NCBI RefSeq assembly: GCF_016862275.1
Contig: NZ_BOMQ01000053.1
Location: 124,001-188,000 of the forward strand
DNA: 64,000 nucleotides
Direction: 5' to 3'
DNA from: Actinoplanes nipponensis
GTDB lineage: Bacteria; Actinomycetota; Actinomycetes; Mycobacteriales; Micromonosporaceae
Each line of letters opens with the position of its first letter. Within the stretch, counting starts at the first letter, position 1. The position numbers and the translations under genes are program-made. Positions 27,318 to 36,216 of the stretch are shown here, piece by piece. Under the pieces are notes generated by a model, which ran no database searches, was not told the origin of the DNA, and saw nothing but the letters and a program-made list of their open reading frames with translations.

Positions 27318-28127
27318 GTGGTGACCCTGATCCTGCCGCGGCTGATCTCGTTCGAGGGCGCCGGCCGCCGGTCGTCGTCCGTGGTCGAACGCAACGCGAC
27401 GACGCTGCAGTCGTCGTACTGGCTGGTGCTGGCCTCGGGCTTCCTGGAGCCGGTCCTCTACCTGTTCTCGATCGGCGTCGGGGTGGGCCGGCTGATCGGT
27501 GACCTGACGCTGCCCGACGGCCGGGTGATCGGCTACGCGGCGTTCGTCGCCCCGGCCATGCTGGCGTCGTCGGCGATGAGCGGGGCGCTGTCGGAGACCA
27601 CCTTCAACTTCTTCGGCAAGATGAAGTTCATGAAGCTGTACGACGGGATGCTGGCCACCCCGCTACGGCCGATCGAGATCGCCCTGGGCGAGCTGGTCTG
27701 GGCGATGATCCGGGGCGCCCTCTACGCGGCGGCGTTCCTGGTGATCATGGTGGCGATGGGGCTGACCACCGCGGGCCTGGCCGTGCTCGCGTTCGCGGCG
27801 GCGGTGCTGGTGGGCTTCGCCTTCGGCGGGGTCGGGATGGCACTGTCCACGTTCATGCGCAGCTGGCAGGAGTTCGACCTGGTGGCGTCGGTGCAGTTCG
27901 CGCTGTTCCTGTTCTCCGGCACGTTCGTCCCGGCCCAGGCCTATCCGCCGGTGCTGCGCTGGGTGGTCGAGGTGACGCCGCTGTACCGCTCGGTCGATCT
28001 GATCCGCGCGGTCACCACCGGCTCGGTCGGCTGGCGGCAGGCGCTGGACGTGGTCTACCTGCTGGTGCTGTTCGCGCTCGGCCTGGCCGTGGCGGGCCGC
28101 CGGATGGGCCAGCTGCTCTGCAAGTAG
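27318..28127 (+). CDS. ABC-2 type permease (2)
   Basis: 269 residues from a GTG, about six helices (YAAFVAPAMLASSAMSGALS, then LFLFSGTFVPAQAYPPVLRW). It is a paralogue of the preceding permease, so the exporter is probably a heterodimeric channel with a shared ATPase. Confidence 0.88.
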   Translation: MVTLILPRLISFEGAGRRSSSVVERNATTLQSSYWLVLASGFLEPVLYLFSIGVGVGRLIGDLTLPDGRVIGYAAFVAPAMLASSAMSGALSETTFNFFGKMKFMKLYDGMLATPLRPIEIALGELVWAMIRGALYAAAFLVIMVAMGLTTAGLAVLAFAAAVLVGFAFGGVGMALSTFMRSWQEFDLVASVQFALFLFSGTFVPAQAYPPVLRWVVEVTPLYRSVDLIRAVTTGSVGWRQALDVVYLLVLFALGLAVAGRRMGQLLCK

Positions 28128-28276
28128 CTGAAAGGTGGCTGAGATCGGGTGATTAGACCGGTGTGACAGCGGGCACCACCCACGGTGAGGTCGTCTTTCG
28201 TGCGCGGTGTGTCTCCGGGGCACGACGGCGGAAGCCGGCCGACCGGACCACGCCGCACCGCCCGGAGGGACCCGTC

Positions 28277-29359
28277 ATGAAGCTGCACAAGGACCACGAC
28301 ACGAAGGACGAGGCCGCCGAGCAGGCCGAGGACAGGGCCAGGCACGACGTCTCGACCACCAGGACGGCGTCGGACAAGGAAGCCGATCTGTCCGCGCCCA
28401 GCCCCGACGCCGGCCCCGACAACCCGGCGAAGCTGAAGGGCAAGGGCATCTTCGCGGCGCTCAAGCGCACGGTCAAGCAGTTCTCCGAGGACAACGTCAC
28501 GGACTGGGCCGCCGCCCTCACGTACTACGGCGTGCTGTCCATCTTCCCGGGCGTGCTGGTTCTCGTGTCGATCCTGGGCATGCTCAGCGACAACGGTCAG
28601 AAGACGGTGCAGGACACGGTCAGCGAGATCGCGCCGAACCAGATCAAGGACCTCCTCGACCAGGTGCTCAACCAGGTCTCCGACCCGGGCACGGCCGGCT
28701 TCGCGGCGATCCTGGGTCTGGCGACGGCGTTCTGGTCGGCGTCCGGCTACATCGGCGCCTTCATGCGCGCCTCGAACGCCATCTACGACGTGCCCGAGGG
28801 CCGGCCGATCTGGAAGACCCTGCCGATCCGCCTCGGCGTCACCGCGGTGGTCGGCCTCATGCTGATCCTCTCGGCCGTCATCGTGGTCTTCACCGGCGAC
28901 CTGGCGCAGGCGGTGGGCGACAGCATCGGGCTGGGCTCGGCCGCCGTGACGACCTGGAACATCGCCAAGTGGCCGGTCCTGATCATCCTGGTCAGCCTGA
29001 TGTTCGCGATCCTCTACTGGGCCTCCCCGAACGCCAAGACCGGCGGCTTCCGCTGGGTCAGCCCGGGCGGCATCTTCGCCGTCGTGATCTGGCTGATCGC
29101 CTCCGGCGCGTTCGCGCTGTACCTGGCGAACTTCGCCAACTACAACAAGACGTACGGCACCCTCGGCGGCGTCATCGCCTTCCTGGTCTGGCTGTGGATC
29201 TCGAACATCGCCATCATGCTGGGCGCCGAACTCGACGCCGAACTGGAACGGGGCCGGGCCATCGCGGCCGGCCACCCGGCCGACGACGAGCCGTTCCTCC
29301 AGCTGCGCGACGACCGCAAGCTCAAGAAGGGCAGCGAAAAGGGCCTGAGCACCAACTAG
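28277..29359 (+). CDS. YihY/BrkB-family membrane protein
   Basis: 360 residues from the ATG after CGGAGGGACC. A charged, Asp/Glu/Lys-rich N-terminus of about 65 residues is followed by the YihY core: DWAAALTYYGVLSIFPGVLV, then FWSASGYIGAFMRASNAIY and SNIAIMLGAELDAELERGR, with about six helices. The family was once called ribonuclease BN but is a membrane protein of unknown function. A strong hairpin follows the gene. Confidence 0.92.
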   Translation: MKLHKDHDTKDEAAEQAEDRARHDVSTTRTASDKEADLSAPSPDAGPDNPAKLKGKGIFAALKRTVKQFSEDNVTDWAAALTYYGVLSIFPGVLVLVSILGMLSDNGQKTVQDTVSEIAPNQIKDLLDQVLNQVSDPGTAGFAAILGLATAFWSASGYIGAFMRASNAIYDVPEGRPIWKTLPIRLGVTAVVGLMLILSAVIVVFTGDLAQAVGDSIGLGSAAVTTWNIAKWPVLIILVSLMFAILYWASPNAKTGGFRWVSPGGIFAVVIWLIASGAFALYLANFANYNKTYGTLGGVIAFLVWLWISNIAIMLGAELDAELERGRAIAAGHPADDEPFLQLRDDRKLKKGSEKGLSTN

Positions 29360-29380
29360 CGCCCACCCAGCCCGTAGCCG

Positions 29381-29415
29381 ACGGCCGCGACCCCGCTCTT
29401 GGGGGCCGCGGCCGT
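29381..29415 (+). terminator. Hairpin after YihY gene
   Basis: ACGGCCGCGACCCC pairs with GGGGGCCGCGGCCGT across a 6-base loop, starting 21 bases after the stop codon. It lacks a T tract, as is common in actinomycetes. Confidence 0.7.
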
Positions 29416-29743
29416 TCGCTGTTCCCGGCGCGGTTGTGTCACGGGTCGGGGATCTCGCGTGGAACGCTCCAGACCGCTCCCGTTCCAGCCCTGGCCCAGC
29501 CCGGCCTGGTCGAGCCCGGGTTGGTCCGACCAGGGGCTTGGCCACGCCGACCCCGTCACTCTGGAGCTAAGCGCTGGGCTCGCGGCATCTGGCTGTGGAG
29601 CGGTCGCTCGGCATGACGGGCTTCATGAGGCTGGGCGGCTTGCCGCGCGGGGGTCTTACCTCGTGGCGATGGGCACGGCTCTATCGGCCAGGTGAAGCCT
29701 GTCCGACGGGCGCATCCCTTCGCGGAACTGACCGCAAGATCGT

Positions 29744-29885
29744 CCGCAGCCCGCAGCCCGCAGCCCGCAGCCCGCAGCCCGCAGCCCGCAGCCGGCAGCC
29801 GGCAGCCGGCAGCCGGCAGCCGCAGCCGCAGCCGCAGCCGCAGCCGCAGCCCCCAGCCGGCAGCCGCAGCCCGCAGCCGCAGCTC
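29744..29885. repeat. Heptamer-to-hexamer microsatellite
   Basis: Seven copies of CCGCAGC (29744-29792) are followed by four CGGCAGC (29793-29820), five CGCAGC (29821-29850) and degenerate units to about 29885. The array changes period from seven to six. Short arrays of this kind change length by slippage. Confidence 0.9.
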
Positions 29886-30317
29886 GCACCCCTCAGCCGG
29901 CTGCACCGGCCGCCCCGGCAGCGACAAGGAGACCTTGTTGAGTGCTGACCACATAGAGGCCATATCTCACCAAGATCCGTCAGGAAGCGCCCGGGCCCAC
30001 CGGGATCGGGCACCGCGGGGGTCCATGACGCCGTGCGTCATGCATCGTTCGGGCGGCGGCGTGGCAAGGACAGCCGCGCGTATTCGTGTCGGCGGCAACC
30101 GCCAGGTCGATTCCGCTGACAGGCACCGTGCTTGCTGCCGGCCAGCGCCGTGCCGTCGTTGGCGATGACGTTCGTGCTGCCCGCAATGCCGTCGGCAGCC
30201 ACGGATCGGAGCTTCGCACGGGGGTGTTTTCGAGCCGCGATGCCCGCAGGCGCCCCGTGACCCAGTGCCTTGAACCAACGTCGTCGGTAATGCCGGCCGG
30301 CATGTGGCGGTAGCGCC

Positions 30318-30578
30318 TGCCCCGCACCTCGCGGCAAGTGCCCGCCCGCCCGCGACGGTAGTGCGCGGCCCACCCACGGCGGTAGCGCTTACCCCCACAC
30401 CTCGCGGCAAGTGCCCGCCCGCAACGGTAGAGCACGGCCCACCCACGGCGGTGGCGCCTGCCCTACACCTCGCGACAGTGCCCCGCTCGCCTGCGGCGGT
30501 AGGTGCGCGGCCGGCCCGCGGCGGTAGGTGCGCGACCCGCACCTCGCGTTAGTGCGGCGGCCCGCCCGCGGCGGTAGT
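30318..30578. repeat. Degenerate ~70-bp tandem repeat
   Basis: Four degenerate units of about 70 bases each begin with a variant of CACCTCGCGGCAAGTGCCC and include CGGCCCACCCACGGCGGTAG. They grade into the 20-base array that follows. No protein reading is convincing. Confidence 0.7.
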
Positions 30579-30740
30579 GCCCGGCCCGCCCCCGCGTAGT
30601 GCCCAGCCCGCCCGCGTAGTGCCCAGCCCGCCCGCGTAGTGCCCAGCCGGCCCGCGTAGTGCGCAGCCCGCCCGCGTAGTGTCTGGCCCGCCTGGGCAGC
30701 GCCCGGCTCGCCTGGGCAGCGCCCGGCTCGCCTGGGCAGT
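30579..30740. repeat. 20-bp tandem repeat array (8 units)
   Basis: Units of exactly 20 bases run head to tail: GCCCAGCCCGCCCGCGTAGT twice at 30601-30640, then variants at 30641, 30661, 30681, 30701 and 30721 (later ones GCCCGGCTCGCCTGGGCAGC). A 22-base unit precedes. There are no spacers, so it is not a CRISPR array. A 20-base period shifts frame at each unit. Confidence 0.9.
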
Positions 30741-30869
30741 GGCCCGCCTGCGCAGCGGCCCGACCTCACCTCCCCTCGATGCCCCCACTGCCCGCTGCCA
30801 GTCCCACATCAACCCTTCCCGCACCCCGCGACCTCGCCCCAACCAGCAACACCTCTCCCACCCCACCCC

Positions 30870-30893
30870 ACTTTTGAATCAGACGACAAAAGT
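30870..30893. promoter_or_regulatory. Inverted-repeat operator candidate for the ROK gene
   Basis: ACTTTTG and CAAAAGT form a perfect 7-base inverted repeat with a 10-base spacer, ending about 50 bases before the ROK regulator start. A/T-rich inverted repeats of this kind are typical ROK (NagC/XylR) operators, so autoregulation is plausible. Confidence 0.5.
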
Positions 30894-30944
30894 TTGTGGT
30901 GATCATCGAGAAGGTATGGACTCAGGAGCCGGAAGGGCCCTAGT

Positions 30945-32177
30945 GTGACGGGCGTGACACCGTCCCGTTTCGGCGGTGTGAACGGCCGGAGGTTGCCCGT
31001 GCATGTCGTCGACGCCCCCCATTTGCGCCTGTTGCGCCTGCTGCGGGACGAGGGTCCGATCTCTCGCGCCGAGCTCGGTGACCGGCTCGATCTGACCCGT
31101 CCCCGCCTGCTCGCCGAGGTCGAGCGGCTCGTCGCCGCCGGCTACATCGCCGAGGCCGGCATGGCCGCCTCGCGCGGGGGACGCCGTTCCACGCTGGTGG
31201 AGTTGCAGCCGCGGTTGCGGTTCGCCGCCGTCGATCTCGGCGCCAGCTCGATCGACATCGAGGTCACCAACGGGCGGCTGGAGCCCGTCGCCGCGTACGG
31301 GGAGAGCGCCGACATCCGGTCCGGGCCGAAGGTCATTCTGCACCGGGTGAACGAGTTGCTCGCCAAGGCGCGCACCGACGGCGCCTTCGAGCGGCTCGAC
31401 GCTGTCGGCATCGGGGTGCCCGGGCCGGTGAGTTTCCGGGACGGCGTGCCGGTGTCGCCGCCGATCATGCCGGGCTGGGACAGGTATCCGGTGCGTGAGT
31501 TGCTGGCGCGCGAGCACGGCTGCCCGGCAGTCGTGGACAACGACGTCAACATCATGGCCATCGGGGAGCGGCACGGCGGGGTCGCCCACTCCGTGGACGA
31601 CTTCCTCTTCGTCAAGATCGGTACGGGCATCGGCTGCGGCATCCACCTCGGCGGCGGTGTCTACCGGGGAGTGGACGGCTGCGCGGGCGACATCGGCCAC
31701 ATCCAGGTCGACGCGCACGGGCCGATGTGTTCCTGCGGCAACGCCGGTTGCCTGGAGGCGTTGTTCAGCGGCGCCGCCCTGTCGCGGGACGCCGCCGCGG
31801 CGGCGCGCAGCGGCGAGTCGCCGGCCCTCGCCGAACGGCTGGCGGCCAACGGCGAGATCAGCGCCCGCGATGTGGCTGAGGGCGCCGCGGAGGGCGACGT
31901 CACCTGCATCCGTCTCATCCGCGACGGTGGCCGCCGGGTCGGCGCGACGCTGGCCACGCTGGTGAGCTTCGCGAACCCGTCGATGATCGTCATCGGGGGC
32001 GGGCTCGCCCAGCTCGGCCACATCCTGCTGGCCGAGATCCGCAGCGTGGTCTACCGCCGCTCGCTTCCGCTGGCCACCGGCAACCTTCCGGTGGTGCTCA
32101 GCGAGCTGGGCGCCCGGGCCGGCGTGAGCGGCGCGGCCGTCCTCGCCAGCGACACGGCCTTCGAGCAGGCGTCATGA
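30945..32177 (+). CDS. ROK-family transcriptional regulator
   Basis: 410 residues from a GTG. A winged helix near residues 25-85 (LLRDEGPISRAELGDRLDLT) is joined to a ROK sugar-kinase-like domain. That domain has the first loop AVDLGASSIDIEV, the GIGVPGPVSF phosphate motif and the zinc-binding CSCGNAGCLE. Family members repress sugar-utilisation genes and release DNA on binding sugar. It leads the sugar-transport operon, with ATGA coupling to the ATPase. Confidence 0.93.
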   Translation: MTGVTPSRFGGVNGRRLPVHVVDAPHLRLLRLLRDEGPISRAELGDRLDLTRPRLLAEVERLVAAGYIAEAGMAASRGGRRSTLVELQPRLRFAAVDLGASSIDIEVTNGRLEPVAAYGESADIRSGPKVILHRVNELLAKARTDGAFERLDAVGIGVPGPVSFRDGVPVSPPIMPGWDRYPVRELLAREHGCPAVVDNDVNIMAIGERHGGVAHSVDDFLFVKIGTGIGCGIHLGGGVYRGVDGCAGDIGHIQVDAHGPMCSCGNAGCLEALFSGAALSRDAAAAARSGESPALAERLAANGEISARDVAEGAAEGDVTCIRLIRDGGRRVGATLATLVSFANPSMIVIGGGLAQLGHILLAEIRSVVYRRSLPLATGNLPVVLSELGARAGVSGAAVLASDTAFEQAS

Positions 32178-34006
32178 CCACCCCCGACCCGGCCCGCCCC
32201 GGCCGGTCCGCCGACAGCCCGGCCCCCGGAAGCGCCGGCGCCGCGATCCCCGAGCAGCCGGCGGGAGACCGCCCGCCGCCCACGGAACGACGCGCGAGCG
32301 AAGGGCACTCCGCGAGCGCCGACCGCCCGGCAGCGCGAGACGAGCCCGCGCCCGCGCCCGAGGGACGGCACGCGCCGGAGGGACAGCCCGCGCCCGAAGG
32401 ACAGCCCGCGGCCGGCGATCGCCCGGCGACGGAAGACGGACACACGCCCGGAGAACAGCCCGCGCCCGAAGGAAAGCCCGACCGCCCCAACCTCGGCGAC
32501 GTCGTGCTCCGCCTCGACGGCGTGGTCAAGACCTTCCCCGGCGTGCGCGCCCTCGACGGCGTCCAGCTGGAGGTCCGCGCCGGGGAGGTGCACTGCCTGC
32601 TCGGCCAGAACGGCGCCGGCAAGTCCACTCTCATCAAGGTGCTCGCCGGCGTGCACCGGGCCGACGAGGGCAGCATCACCTGGCTGGGCCAGCCCTTCGC
32701 CCCGGCCAGCCCGCAGGCCGCCATGCGTGCCGGTATCGCCACGATCTACCAGGAGCTCGACCTGGTCGACGATCTGTCCGTGGCCGAGAACGCCTTCCTC
32801 GGCCACGAGGAGAGCCGCGCCGGCTTCCTGCGCCGGCGCTCCACCGCGTACCGGACGAGGCAGATCCTGGCCCGGCTCGGGCACGACCACATCTCCCCGC
32901 GCCGCCTGGTCCGGTCGCTGCCCGCGGCCGGCAAGCAGATCGTCAGCATGGCCCGTGCGCTCTCGCACGACGCCCGGCTGATCGTCATGGACGAGCCCAG
33001 CGCCGTGCTCGCCCACGACGAGGTGCGGAACCTGTTCCGGATCATCCGGGAGCTCACCGCGCAGGGCATCGCGGTCATCTACATCTCGCACCGGCTGGAG
33101 GAGATCCGCGACATCGGCGACCGGGTCACCGTGCTCAAGGACGGCCGCACCACCGCCGCCAACCTGCCCGCGCGCAGCACGCCGACCCGGGAGCTGGTCA
33201 GCCGGATGACCGGGCGGACCATCGAGTACGTCTTCCCGCCGCGCGCGTCCACCGCCGCCACCGAGCCGCTGCTGCAGGTGGAGGGGCTGACCCGGGAGGG
33301 CGAGTTCGCCGACGCGTCGCTGAGCGTGCGGGCCGGCGAGATCGTCGGCATCGCCGGGCTGGTCGGCTCGGGGCGTTCGGAGCTGCTCGAGACCATCTTC
33401 GGGGCGCGCCGGGCGGACCGCGGGACCGTCACCCTCAACGGTAAGCGGATCACCTCCATCGGCGGCGCGGTGCGGGCCGGCATGGGGATGGCCCCGGAGG
33501 AGCGCAAAAGCCAGGCGTTGCTGCTGGACGAGCCGATCTACCGGAACATGACGTTGTCGAGCTTCGCCGGCTACGCGCGCGGCGGTTTCACCGACACCGG
33601 CAAGGAGCGGGCCGCCGCCGCGGAGACCGCCGCCGCGCTGGAGCTGCGCCCGCGGGGGGACGTGAACCGTCCGATCCGGACATTGTCCGGCGGCAACCAG
33701 CAGAAGGTCGTGGTCGGGCGGTGGCTGCTCGGGGGGACGAAGCTGCTGCTGCTCGACGAGCCCACCCGGGGCGTGGACGTGGGCGCCCGGGCCGAGCTCT
33801 ACCAGGTCATCCACGACCTGGCCGCCCGCGGGGTGGGCGTGCTGATGGTCTCCAGCGAGGTTCCCGAGGTGCTCGGCCTGGCCGACCGGGTGCTGGTCAT
33901 GCGCGAGGGGCACCTCATCCACGAGGCGCCGGCGAGCGAGATCGACGAAGCCACTGTTCTTGATCTCGTCATGGCGGGATCTCTGATGGAAGGGGAGCCG
34001 GCATGA
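32174..34006 (+). CDS. Sugar ABC importer ATPase with disordered N-terminal extension
   Basis: 610 residues: two ABC domains as in RbsA/MglA/XylG (Walker A GQNGAGKST near residue 150; second domain GSGRSELLE; signature LSGGNQQKVVVGRWL). The first 105 residues are unusual: Pro/Glu/Ala-rich, with repeats such as PEGQPAPEGQPA, and predicted disordered. The ATG overlaps the ROK stop (ATGA), which supports the long start. It energises uptake of a sugar or cyclitol. Confidence 0.92.
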   Translation: MTTPDPARPGRSADSPAPGSAGAAIPEQPAGDRPPPTERRASEGHSASADRPAARDEPAPAPEGRHAPEGQPAPEGQPAAGDRPATEDGHTPGEQPAPEGKPDRPNLGDVVLRLDGVVKTFPGVRALDGVQLEVRAGEVHCLLGQNGAGKSTLIKVLAGVHRADEGSITWLGQPFAPASPQAAMRAGIATIYQELDLVDDLSVAENAFLGHEESRAGFLRRRSTAYRTRQILARLGHDHISPRRLVRSLPAAGKQIVSMARALSHDARLIVMDEPSAVLAHDEVRNLFRIIRELTAQGIAVIYISHRLEEIRDIGDRVTVLKDGRTTAANLPARSTPTRELVSRMTGRTIEYVFPPRASTAATEPLLQVEGLTREGEFADASLSVRAGEIVGIAGLVGSGRSELLETIFGARRADRGTVTLNGKRITSIGGAVRAGMGMAPEERKSQALLLDEPIYRNMTLSSFAGYARGGFTDTGKERAAAAETAAALELRPRGDVNRPIRTLSGGNQQKVVVGRWLLGGTKLLLLDEPTRGVDVGARAELYQVIHDLAARGVGVLMVSSEVPEVLGLADRVLVMREGHLIHEAPASEIDEATVLDLVMAGSLMEGEPA

Positions 34007-35076
34007 CGGATCAGACGACCAAGGCGAGCCTGCCGGCGCAGAGTCCGCCGGTCGAGGCGCCGCCCGCCCAGGCGCGGGCCCGGGGCAACTGGTTCAAGAG
34101 CGACGGCGCCGAGCCGCTGCGCCGCAATCTCGGGCTGATCGGCGTCCTCGTGGTGCTGGTGATCATCGGCGCCGCCACCCGGCCCGAGCTGTACGGCGAC
34201 GCCACCTGGGTGAAGAACAACACCTTCACGATCCTGCAGCAGGCGTCCGCGATCGGCGTGGTCACCGTCGGCATGACCTTCGTGATCATCGGCGGGGGCA
34301 TCGACCTGTCGGTCGGCGCGATCATCGCGGTGGCCGGCGTCTGGTCGACCACGCTGGCCACGCAGAGCTACGGCACCGCCGGCATGATCTTCACGGCCCT
34401 GGTGGTCGGGGTCGTGGTCGGGCTCATCAACGGCGTGCTGATCTCGTACGGCCGGCTGGTGCCGTTCATCGCGACCCTGGCCATGATGGTCGCGGCCCGG
34501 GGCGTGGCGGCGCAGATCTCCGGCAAGCAGACCCAGGTGTCGGCCAACACCACGATCAACTCGATCGCCAGCACCCGGTGGCTCGGCATCCCGGTGCTGG
34601 TCTACATCCTGGCCCTGGTCGTGGCCGCGGGCTGGGTGCTGCTGAACCGCACCACCTTCGGCCGCCGCACGGTGGCCGTGGGCGGCAACCCGGAGGCCGC
34701 CCGGCTCGCCGGCATCAACGTCAAGTTCCACACGCTGCTGCTGTACGCGCTGTCCGGCCTCTGCTGCGGCATCGCGGCGATCATGTTGACGTCCCAGGCG
34801 ACCAGTGCGCAGGCCGCCATGGCGAACCTCTACGAACTGGACGCGATCGCCGCGGCGATCATCGGTGGCACGCTGCTCAGCGGCGGCCGCGGCACCATCA
34901 TCGGCGCGCTCTTCGGCGTGCTGGTGTTCTCCACCATCACCAACCTCTTCGCGATCAACAACCTCTCCACCGAGGCCCAGAACATGGTCAAGGGCGCCAT
35001 CATCGTCGCGGCCGTGCTGGTCCAGCAGTTCCGTTACAAGTCTCTCACCCAACTCCTGGGTCGTTCCTCGAGCTGA
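34003..35076 (+). CDS. Sugar ABC importer permease (RbsC-like)
   Basis: 357 residues, about ten membrane helices, coupled by ATGA to the ATPase gene. RbsC-type motifs are GGGIDLSVGAIIAVAG, LINGVLISYGRLVPFIATLA and the loop AVGGNPEAARLAGINV that docks with the ATPase. A Pro/Ala-rich N-terminus precedes the first helix. Confidence 0.94.
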   Translation: MTDQTTKASLPAQSPPVEAPPAQARARGNWFKSDGAEPLRRNLGLIGVLVVLVIIGAATRPELYGDATWVKNNTFTILQQASAIGVVTVGMTFVIIGGGIDLSVGAIIAVAGVWSTTLATQSYGTAGMIFTALVVGVVVGLINGVLISYGRLVPFIATLAMMVAARGVAAQISGKQTQVSANTTINSIASTRWLGIPVLVYILALVVAAGWVLLNRTTFGRRTVAVGGNPEAARLAGINVKFHTLLLYALSGLCCGIAAIMLTSQATSAQAAMANLYELDAIAAAIIGGTLLSGGRGTIIGALFGVLVFSTITNLFAINNLSTEAQNMVKGAIIVAAVLVQQFRYKSLTQLLGRSSS

Positions 35077-35137
35077 CCAACCCCCCACACCCACCACGGC
35101 GACCGGTGACGGCCGCCCGGTCACCCCTGGAGAAAAC

Positions 35138-36181
35138 ATGTCGAACCTGTCCCGCCGCCGCATCCTGTTCGGGAGCGCCGCGGTCGGCGCCGGCGCTCTG
35201 CTGACCGCCTGCACCAGCAACACGCCGCAGGAGAACACGCAGGTGAACACCAACAACGAGGAGGCGAACCCGAACGCCGCCCCGGGCCAGAAGGTGGTCA
35301 TCGGCTTCTCCGCCCCGGCGGCCGACCACGGCTGGATCGCCGCCATCACCAACAACGCCAAGGCCCAGGCGGGCGCGTACTCCGACGTGGAGCTGCGGGC
35401 CGTCGAGGCCGGCGCGGACGCCGCCACCCAGCGGGCGGCGCTGGCCACCCTGATCGCGCAGAAGCCGACCGTGCTGGTGATGCTGCCGCACGACGGCAAG
35501 GAGCTGAACGCCGTCGGGCTGGAGGCCATGCGGGCCGGCATCCCGGTGGTCAACCTGGACCGGGCGTTCCCGGACCGGGCCGCGTACCGGCTGCAGATCA
35601 AGGGCGACAACTTCGGCATGGGCATCGCCGCCGGCACCTACATCGGCCAGCAGCTCAAGTCCAAGGGGGTCAGCAACCCGGTGATCGGCGAGATCCCCGG
35701 CATCGACTCCCTGGAGCTGACCCAGGAGCGGTCGAAGGGCTTCGCCGAGGCGCTGGCGACCTTCGGCTTCAAGGTGGCCAACCGGCGCCCGGCGGACTTC
35801 ACCGCCGACGGCGGCCAGCGGGCCGCGACCGACCTGCTGCAGGCGCTGCCCAAGATGGACGCGCTCTGGAACCACGACGACGACCAGGGCATCGGCGTGC
35901 TCGCGGCGGTCAACCAGACCAACCGCAAGGAGTTCTTCATGGTCGGCGGCGCCGGCTCCAAGGCCGCCATCGACGCGATCACGGCCGACAACAGCGTGCT
36001 CAAGGCAACGGTGACCTACAGCCCGTCGATGGCCTCGTCGGCGATCTCGCTGGCCCGGTTGATCGGCCAGAACAAGGGCATGTCCGACCTGGTGGAGCTG
36101 CAGGTGCCCAAGGAGATCACGCTCGCCTCCGAGACGATCACCAAGGAGAACGCCGCCAAGTACGCCAAGCTCGGCTTCTGA
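35138..36181 (+). CDS. Sugar-binding lipoprotein of the ABC importer
   Basis: 347 residues. A Tat-type signal (SRRRILFGSAAVGAGALLTAC) ends in the lipobox LTAC, so it is a lipoprotein that probably folds before export. The mature part is a periplasmic-binding-protein type 1 fold (VVIGFSAPAADHGWIAAITN, then IGEIPGIDSLELTQERSKGF). The start follows CTGGAG. The sugar cannot be read from sequence; the neighbouring dehydrogenase and isomerase suggest inositol or a related polyol. Confidence 0.93.
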   Translation: MSNLSRRRILFGSAAVGAGALLTACTSNTPQENTQVNTNNEEANPNAAPGQKVVIGFSAPAADHGWIAAITNNAKAQAGAYSDVELRAVEAGADAATQRAALATLIAQKPTVLVMLPHDGKELNAVGLEAMRAGIPVVNLDRAFPDRAAYRLQIKGDNFGMGIAAGTYIGQQLKSKGVSNPVIGEIPGIDSLELTQERSKGFAEALATFGFKVANRRPADFTADGGQRAATDLLQALPKMDALWNHDDDQGIGVLAAVNQTNRKEFFMVGGAGSKAAIDAITADNSVLKATVTYSPSMASSAISLARLIGQNKGMSDLVELQVPKEITLASETITKENAAKYAKLGF

Positions 36182-36216
36182 GCGGGTCCGTCCACTTTCG
36201 TCGTAAAGGAGATCTC

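Larger units (their letters stand above)
29416..30869. other. Repeat-rich 1.45-kb region without convincing genes
   Basis: Many frames are open only because the region is GC-rich and repetitive. None has a ribosome site together with normal codon bias or a recognisable domain. Three tandem-repeat blocks lie here (separate entries). The T/A-rich segment near 29936-29985 is unremarkable. I see no promoter, RNA gene or transposase. Confidence 0.65.

Noticed and set aside
30579..30740. Tandem repeats as a CRISPR array
   Set aside because: Units abut with no unique spacers, repeats are degenerate, and no cas genes are near.
30389..30866. Gly/Arg/Ala-rich proteins coded across the 20-bp repeat
   Set aside because: A 20-base period reads the same unit in all three frames, so the ORFs are produced by the repeat and are not evidence of coding.
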